Positions 43,717-48,790 of a stretch of DNA of 48,790 nucleotides are shown here, piece after piece; within the stretch, counting starts at the first letter, position 1, and each line of letters starts with the position of its first letter. The notes beneath the pieces are model-generated. The model did no database searches and was not told the DNA's origin. It was given only the letters and a program-made list of their open reading frames with translations. The stretch comes from Candidatus Scalindua sp. (lineage in GTDB: Bacteria; Planctomycetota; Brocadiia; Brocadiales; Scalinduaceae), in assembly GCA_021777035.1 (NCBI GenBank), contig JAIQZR010000202.1, forward strand, positions 1 through 48,790, written 5' to 3'. Position numbers and translations under genes: made by a program.

Positions 43717-44275
43717 TTAGAAGTTCGAAGAACGATCCTGCAGTCTCTTTATCAATAACGTCGTATCCAAACTCATCAATTAGCAGAATTTCATACGATT
43801 GAAGTTTCTTCAAAAGTTTATTTAACGTATACTCGCCTTTGGCAGTGCGCAATTGGTCAAGCAAATTAGTAAATCCTATAGATAGCCCTCTGTATCCCTG
43901 GTTGATGGCATGGACAAGGAAGCTTGTTGCAAGTCCGGTTTTACCACAACCGGTTGATCCTATAAAAACAAGATCCTGCTTTTGTGTGATAAAGCGCAAG
44001 GATTCGTAAAGTTCCATGACAACTCGTTTTTTCAACTTGGGTTGCCTGGCAAATGGAAAAGTTTTCATAACAAAATACTCATGGATTTTGGCTCTTTTGA
44101 TTCGGGACAATCTCGCCTTTTCTGTCTTGTTAAAATATTCTTTTTCAAGGATATCAGTTAAGAATTTCTGGTACGTGGGCTGCTTCTTTTTAGCTGTTTT
44201 CAATACTGAGTCCCACTCTTTCCAGAGGTGTTCTAATCCTAAATATTGCAACTGCCGTTTTATCGTTTCATCCAA
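43613..44275 (-). pseudogene. istB: IS21 helper ATPase IstB, altered C-terminus
   Basis: A AAA+ helper of IS21 transposition. Walker A VFIGSTGCGKTGLA, Walker B YEILLIDEFGYD and the sensor region TTTIITTQ are present. TTG 44275 is the likely start, overlapping the end of istA by 8 bp, as is usual in IS21. After TTQ the sequence leaves the family and ends early (YRNQSKDKSCPLF), so the last 40 or so residues are lost. Confidence 0.75.
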
Positions 44276-45320
44276 CAGTGGAATCCTCCTCCTCTTCTTG
44301 GTTTTCTTCAACAATATCCTGAATCTCTGCTTCGCGAGAAAAACGCCCTTGTTGATATGTATCACGCTGCTTGTAATCGTAATCGTCTAAATATGTTTCC
44401 GGAAGACCATAATGGTCATTGTTCATTAGTTGGGTGGATATTCTTATTAAGCCGTCAATGGTTGTAACCTGGTATTTAAGGGCCCGTTCTATGGTGGCAA
44501 ATAATAATGATGGCGTTATTTTTTTGAGAGCTTATAAAGCTCTCTGATCAATCTCGGTTTCTGGGCAACATTGCACCCATCGGATTTAATGAAATCCACA
44601 TAATCACAACAGATACTACCAATATCTCTAAATCGTTTTTCTTCTTCACGGGATGGTTTCTTGCGGTTATTCGGTTGATAGGGGTTTGTATTAACGCCGT
44701 CAGGCTTAAAGACAGCGTTTGAACCCGTTCCATGTAAAACAGCTAAATTGGTATTGTCAATCACGCATATCTTTGCGCTATATTTGAAAAACATTAAAGC
44801 TTCATGGAAAAAACATTTCATGTTAAACCTGTTAAAGTTTAGATAAAATCGGACATAACGCATTTTGCTGTAACGAAAATATAACGCACTGCAGACAACC
44901 TTGACAGCGCTTTTGCCAATCTTAAGCTTGTATGGTGATGTGTCATGCTGCATCTCCTCGCCAGACACATCTTCAACACGATGGTGTCGCTTTGAAGAAT
45001 GGGGAGTTTTTACTAATACCTTGAGTGCGAATGAATCCAGTCAGGGTTGAGTATCCTACATTTATGTCATGCTCTTCCGTTAATATTTCATGTACACGCT
45101 GTATGTGCCCAGTACACTTCTTGTAAAGTTCTCGCACTATATCCACGTCAAGCTCCTTCTTATCACAACGTGCTTTGGGTAGTGGCTTAACATTACCGGC
45201 AAGTATCTTCCGTACTGTCTTGATGTCCACTTTGAGAACTCTGGCGATCTCTTTTTTAGACATACCCTCATCATACAGTGTATGTATAGCTTGCCTTTTA
45301 TCTTCGTTTATCATGAACAT
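44268..45320 (-). pseudogene. istA: IS21 transposase IstA, two frameshifts
   Basis: A DDE transposase in three frames. The first (45320 to about 44973) has the helix-turn-helix SKKEIARVLKVDIKTVRKIL. The second (about 44990 to 44516) has EEMQHDTSP, the core VIDNTNLAVLHG, and stops after ELYKLSKK at a run of seven A (44519-44525). The third gives the C-terminus (LFATIERALKYQVTTIDGLI ... DYDYKQRDTYQQGRFS) and ends at 44268. The breaks make it inactive unless they are sequence errors. Confidence 0.8.
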
Positions 45321-45331
45321 CCTGTAAATAT

Positions 45332-46126
45332 TTACTGAAATCTTGAAGTTTGCATAATATACTTTTGTACTAACTCTAAATCTTTGATTACTCTTTGCTC
45401 ATGCGGCCCAAGGGCATGTGCATCGGACAAAATATCTTTACTCCTCAATTGTTTTATAGTAAATCCCAACTCCCCTTGTATGATTTGCTCCTTCAGATAA
45501 TCTCCACCATGAAAATACCCATAAGCCAATGTCTCAATATCACGTGTACTTAAACTCTTACCCGCAACGGCCTGGACAAAAGCATCTATCTCTTTTTTTG
45601 GTACTTTCTTTACGCGCGTAAACTTTCTTAAGTTGTACATGTATGCCCTAACAGGAAATTGTCCTGAAAAAACAGCTTTGCGTACGATGGTTGTCATCTC
45701 CTGAATCATACCTAAACGAACACTTACCCAGGCAGGAGAACGTTCTAAATGAATGGCAATCTGTTTTATACGCATACCGTGAGTACCATTGAGTTGATCC
45801 ACTAAAGCGGATTGTTCCAGGATGTTGAGACTTCGGGCATTAGACAACCGGATAAGTTGCAGGATACCATCAATTTCATCACTTCCTAGCGACAGAATCG
45901 GTACGGTATGAATCTTTAGACTAATCGCACAGCGGAGCCTTTTGAACCCGTCCAATAAAATAATGTTCTCTTTTGAGTCTATGACACATAGCAAAGCATC
46001 ACGAATCCCACACTCAAGCACAGAATTTAAAATAATTCGCTCGTCAATCTTATTTTCTAATCGGAACTCTTCGTATCTTCTGTCTATTTGAGTAATCTCA
46101 ACCTCTTTTAAAGCTTTTTTATTCAT
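45332..46126 (-). CDS. ParB-like protein of IS21 element
   Basis: A 264-residue protein with a ParB N-terminal-type nuclease/CTPase region (IILLDGFKRLRCAISLKIHT), LNILEQSALVDQLNGTHG and a helix-turn-helix (MRIKQIAIHLERSPAWVSVR). It lacks a ParA partner. It begins with a 4-nt overlap with the frame before it and stops 11 bp before istA, so it is part of the element's operon. It could bind end DNA or affect target choice or maintenance. That is inference. Confidence 0.8.
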   Translation of the reverse strand: MNKKALKEVEITQIDRRYEEFRLENKIDERIILNSVLECGIRDALLCVIDSKENIILLDGFKRLRCAISLKIHTVPILSLGSDEIDGILQLIRLSNARSLNILEQSALVDQLNGTHGMRIKQIAIHLERSPAWVSVRLGMIQEMTTIVRKAVFSGQFPVRAYMYNLRKFTRVKKVPKKEIDAFVQAVAGKSLSTRDIETLAYGYFHGGDYLKEQIIQGELGFTIKQLRSKDILSDAHALGPHEQRVIKDLELVQKYIMQTSRFQ

Positions 46127-46272
46127 GGCCCCGGTAGTTTACACCACTCCTGCCAAAATACGAGGCCCTGCTGTTTCCAATTCTGAAAAAAAGTTTGATA
46201 AATTTGTTGTATTCGGTAAGAACCAACTCTTCGCCCCTCGGTTAAACTCATCATGAAATTCAGGTGCCCCAT
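46123..46272 (-). CDS. Short unknown frame ahead of ParB gene
   Basis: A 49-residue frame from ATG 46272 whose TGA overlaps the ParB ATG (ATGA). It ends QQGLVFWQEWCKLPGP. The frame stays open further upstream to about 46414 with protein-like text (YELKETPPEQPKQSDSDVDE), so this may be the 3' end of a longer, cut gene. No family recognised. Confidence 0.45.
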   Translation of the reverse strand: MGHLNFMMSLTEGRRVGSYRIQQIYQTFFQNWKQQGLVFWQEWCKLPGP

Positions 46273-46343
46273 AAAACCACTATCCTTGATTTCATCAACA
46301 TCAGAATCGGATTGTTTGGGTTGTTCGGGTGGTGTCTCTTTAA

Positions 46344-46718
46344 GTTCGTACCTTCGCCGGTTATGTAAATAAGGAATACAAGAGAGTGGGTCATCTGTTT
46401 CAGAGTCGGTTTAAGAGTGTGCTTGTTGAAGCGGAAGATCATTTGCATGTTTTAACTCGTTATATACATATGAACCCTGTGCGTGCGGGTATTGTGAGGA
46501 TGCCTGAAGAGTATAGATGGTCTAGTTATCGGGATTATCTAGGAATACGGCAATGTCCGAAGTGGCTTGATGTGAAACAAACACTTGAAATGTTTGGTGT
46601 GTCTGAGAAGGAGCAGAAAAAATATAACCTTTGGGAAGCACAGCAGAATCGAGAGAACCAAAAGATACTGGCCGGTGTTCCAACCCTGAAAGATTTAGAA
46701 TCTACCCTTAAAGGATAA
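46344..46718 (+). pseudogene. RAYT/Y1-type transposase 3' fragment
   Basis: It begins after a stop and reads YVNKEYKRVGHLFQSRFKSV then HLHVLTRYIHMNPVRAGIV and EYRWSSYRDYLG. This is the second half of REP-associated tyrosine transposases. The N-terminal HUH histidines are missing. It was likely cut by the arrival or loss of neighbouring mobile DNA. Confidence 0.75.
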
Positions 46719-46747
46719 AAATATTCTGGTTCCGTCTAACCGGTCAT

Positions 46748-46930
46748 GTGCACAATCTATCACTATCCCCCCTGGCAATGACCGAACTAAACATCTATGC
46801 AAGGGGTTATAATAAGATACTCAAGGTCGGCAGAACAATTACAGACCTTGATCACAGTGAGAATGTTTGCATCGAACACATATCAGAAGCTGTTAAGTAC
46901 AGAAATCTGGATCGTGATTTGTGGAAATGA
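46748..46930 (+). pseudogene. ComM/YifB C-terminal fragment
   Basis: A 60-codon frame whose last 50 residues (YARGYNKILKVGRTITDLD, then EHISEAVKYRNLDRDLW) match the end of ComM/YifB, the Mg-chelatase-like helicase of natural transformation, about 500 residues when whole. The rest of the gene is absent. Its first residues (MHNLSLSPL) are probably not original. Confidence 0.75.
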
Positions 46931-47452
46931 TGATTCTTGTAAGCAGATTAGTCTATATTGTGTCAAGTAGTGAAATGTCCATATTTTCGCATTATTTCCA
47001 ATTAAAACGAACATCAAACATCAAACATCAAACATCAAACATGTGACAGGAGCCTACTAATGGGTGACCCATTGTACAGGACATAATTTTCAAAAAATAC
47101 TTGATTTCTGCTAATAATGTCACTACTCTTACAAAATCTCTAAAAAGCAATTTCCTATCACCCATCTCAATATATGGACGGAAAGTAGATCTACGGACAT
47201 AGTAAAGACCGAACGAATAATGCAAAAACTGCATGACGTTGGACTCCGGAATATGAGCTTGGCATTGAAAGTCCTAACATGGAAACGCTAAAAAGAATCG
47301 GTAAAGCGACAACTCCTCAAACTTGCGAAAAAGCCATTGAGATATTAAGATAAGTTGTCATAAATAATATCTGAGTAATCATAGATATTTCAGGAATATC
47401 TATGATTTTGTTAGTATTCTAATAATTTGAAGAGATCAATGGGTTTGTCCAT
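46931..47452. other. 522-bp gap with repeat and coding scars
   Basis: No intact gene. A short tandem repeat lies at 47011-47042. At 47243-47353 a plus-strand frame reads NMETLKRIGKATTPQTCEKA then IEILR and a stop, which looks like the end of a lost protein. The minus-strand frame at 47028-47234 is not believed. Confidence 0.5.
47011..47042. repeat. 7-bp microsatellite (CATCAAA)4
   Basis: Four full copies of CATCAAA followed by CAT, in non-coding sequence. Slippage-prone. No role evident. Confidence 0.9.
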
Positions 47453-48142
47453 GTGACAGCAAAAATGTTTTTTAAGAAAAAAACAAAAAGAATAAAATTT
47501 TTTTTTGCAGGAATACTTGGTTCACTTCTTATCAGGGTTTTAATCGGTTCCATGAGAATTATTGAAAGGCCGGTTAACCATCCTGAAAAGCTTATACGTC
47601 AAGGTGAAAGTACAATATTTGCGTATTGGCACGCATTTATGCTTGTGCCGGCATATACTGCAAGAAATCTTGGGATTAAGGTAATGGTAAGTCAACATTC
47701 AGACGGCGAATATATTACTCAGGTCATTGAACGCTTAGGCTTTACTACGGTCAGAGGCTCTACAACTAGAGGAGGGGTGAAGGCTTTGTTAAAAATGATA
47801 AAAGATCCTAAGGAAGGAACAGCTATAGCAATTACTCCAGACGGTCCGAGAGGCCCAAGGTTTACTATTCAACCAGGTATAATTTATTTAAGCCAAAAGA
47901 CTGGCATCCCAATAATTCCTACTTCGTTAGGATTAACAAGTTATTGGGAAATGCCAAGTTGGGATAAATTTCGCATTCCAAAACCCTTTTCAAAAGCAGC
48001 CCTTATACACGGAGAACCAATACACATACCACCTAAGCTTAACAAGTCTGAGGTAGAAGAATATTGCATGCTATTAGAAAAAAGATTGAATGAAATGAAT
48101 ATTGAAGCTGAGCAACTTGTTAAATGTGAAACAACCGCATGA
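47453..48142 (+). CDS. DUF374 lysophospholipid acyltransferase-like protein
   Basis: A 229-residue protein of the DUF374 group. Motifs YWHAFMLVPAY, VSQHSDGEYITQV and the signature TPDGPRGPR are present. N-terminal hydrophobic stretch FFFAGILGSLLIRVLIG. Members resemble LpxL/PlsC acyltransferases and often sit by lipid A genes. The acceptor is not known. GTG 47453 or ATG 47465 may be the start, and neither has a good ribosome-binding site. Confidence 0.8.
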   Translation: MTAKMFFKKKTKRIKFFFAGILGSLLIRVLIGSMRIIERPVNHPEKLIRQGESTIFAYWHAFMLVPAYTARNLGIKVMVSQHSDGEYITQVIERLGFTTVRGSTTRGGVKALLKMIKDPKEGTAIAITPDGPRGPRFTIQPGIIYLSQKTGIPIIPTSLGLTSYWEMPSWDKFRIPKPFSKAALIHGEPIHIPPKLNKSEVEEYCMLLEKRLNEMNIEAEQLVKCETTA

Positions 48143-48289
48143 TGTCAAACCATTATCATCTCATTATTGAAACTCCACCTGGTAACCTGTCCAGGGCAAT
48201 CCAACGTTTATAGTCAAACGGATTTAGTTTTCTAAAAAAATATTATATTTTTCTGGACCTGCTGGTAGCAGTGTGTTATAAGCGGAGTT

Positions 48290-48772
48290 ATGACACTACA
48301 ACTAAATATATACCAGAGGGCTGAATTAAAGAATGTTCATAAACAAGAGCGTTATAGGCGATGTGCAGACCGAATAAAAGCAGTGTTACTTATTGATTCA
48401 GGTTTAAGCTTTGGAAAAGTATCTGAATATTTGCTATTGGATGACCAAACTATTCGAAATTACATTGATCGATACGAACGTAATGGAATAGATGGTCTTC
48501 TCAACGACAGTTACACAGGCTGTGCGACAAAACTTTCAAAGGAACAAGAAGAGCAGTTAAAAGAGAACATTAAGCAAAACACATACGGGGCTTCAATAGA
48601 AGTGGTTGATTACGTAAAGGAAACATTCAACGTAGAGTATACTCCAAGAGGCATGGTTAACACTCTTAAAAGATTAGGCTTTGTATACAAAAAGACTACG
48701 AAAATACCAGGCAAGCCAGATAGAGAGAAACAGGAAGAATTTATAGAAAAGTACAAACAATTAAAAGCATAA
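48290..48772 (+). CDS. IS630-family transposase, first frame (window edge)
   Basis: 160 residues with a helix-turn-helix (SFGKVSEYLLLDDQTIRNYI) and a winged second half (RGMVNTLKRLGFVYKKTTKI). This is the N-terminal part of IS630-type transposases. It ends FIEKYKQLKA just before the DDE part, which in many IS630 elements is reached by frameshifting. The rest lies past the window. GGAG (48281-48284, in GCGGAGTT) precedes the ATG at 48290. Confidence 0.8.
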   Translation: MTLQLNIYQRAELKNVHKQERYRRCADRIKAVLLIDSGLSFGKVSEYLLLDDQTIRNYIDRYERNGIDGLLNDSYTGCATKLSKEQEEQLKENIKQNTYGASIEVVDYVKETFNVEYTPRGMVNTLKRLGFVYKKTTKIPGKPDREKQEEFIEKYKQLKA

Positions 48773-48790
48773 ACGCCCAATCAACCATAA

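Larger units (their letters stand above)
43422..46272 (-). mobile_element. Decayed IS21-type element with ParB and CHC2 genes
   Basis: All genes lie on the minus strand and overlap or abut: a short open frame, a ParB-like gene, istA, istB and a CHC2 zinc-finger frame, with G/C-rich end repeats at the right. IstA holds two frameshifts and istB lacks its normal C-terminus, so the element can no longer move by itself. The right flank is a birA fragment and the left flank is a broken RAYT gene. The left end was not found. Confidence 0.7.

Noticed and set aside
46260..46448. Minus-strand 62-codon frame near the RAYT fragment
   Set aside because: It is antisense to the RAYT text and in a different frame from the more protein-like frame ending at 46123.
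47011..47042. CRISPR-like repeat
   Set aside because: The units are 7 bp with no spacers, so it is a microsatellite. No CRISPR array was seen anywhere in the window.
47028..47234. Minus-strand 68-codon frame
   Set aside because: It reads through the CATCAAA microsatellite and has no supporting start signal.

Overview
This AT-rich bacterial chromosome window suggests a dissimilatory-nitrogen or autotrophic lineage. I tentatively suggest a planctomycete of the anammox group (Brocadiales, Scalindua-like). The grounds are an adjacent FNT and HPP pair (both nitrite-transport-linked families), two unrelated carbonic-anhydrase-type genes, a eukaryotic-type HisA and many decayed mobile genes. No rRNA or tRNA gene was seen, so the taxonomy is inference.

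Region by region. At 0.2-6.9 kb, all genes run on the minus strand: a decayed secreted-protein gene, a CBS-pair protein, a formate/nitrite-type channel, an HPP membrane protein, a Cache-HAMP-PAS receptor and a small membrane-anchored coiled-coil/PAS protein. At 7.1-11.9 kb are plus-strand metabolic genes: threonine dehydrogenase, 2-amino-3-ketobutyrate CoA ligase, an AsmA-like protein, a small conserved protein and an NAD-dependent epimerase. At 11.9-13.5 kb is a compact three-gene cassette headed by a TIGR04255-type protein. At 13.7-17.0 kb is a giant fusion of a degenerate phosphoglycerate kinase, a helix-hairpin-helix and a glutamate dehydrogenase. At 17.6-18.8 kb are an acyltransferase and a small membrane protein.

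At 18.9-30.1 kb lies an accessory island. It holds two DoxX gene scars, a solitary GemA-like protein, a candidate small RNA, a DUF3800 protein with a partner, a broken endonuclease domain, and a tightly overlapping three-gene operon: PLD/SNF2-type helicase, then Eco57I-like methyltransferase, then RecF/SMC-like ATPase. The operon looks like a restriction or phage-defence system. At 30.4-34.7 kb are housekeeping and small genes (HTH/Zn-ribbon protein, eukaryotic-type HisA, DUF465, FKBP isomerase, YheT-type hydrolase).

At 35.2-42.9 kb is a second sensory block: a receptor with three tandem PAS domains, a beta-carbonic anhydrase, a second receptor plus coiled-coil pair in the same gene order as at 0.5-3 kb, and an LCIB-like carbonic anhydrase. 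At 43-48.8 kb is a graveyard of mobile and broken genes: a birA fragment, an IS21-type element carrying ParB-like and CHC2-zinc-finger genes, a RAYT fragment, a ComM fragment, a DUF374 acyltransferase and the start of an IS630 element.

The strongest candidates for something undescribed are: (1) the family of Cache-HAMP-PAS receptors with no visible output domain, paired twice with a membrane coiled-coil protein and sharing two invariant PAS cysteines; (2) the pseudo-PGK/HhH/GDH fusion; (3) the helicase/methyltransferase/ATPase operon; and (4) the IS21 element with ParB and CHC2 passengers. Several reading-frame breaks sit at runs of six G, so either real decay or assembly error must be considered.
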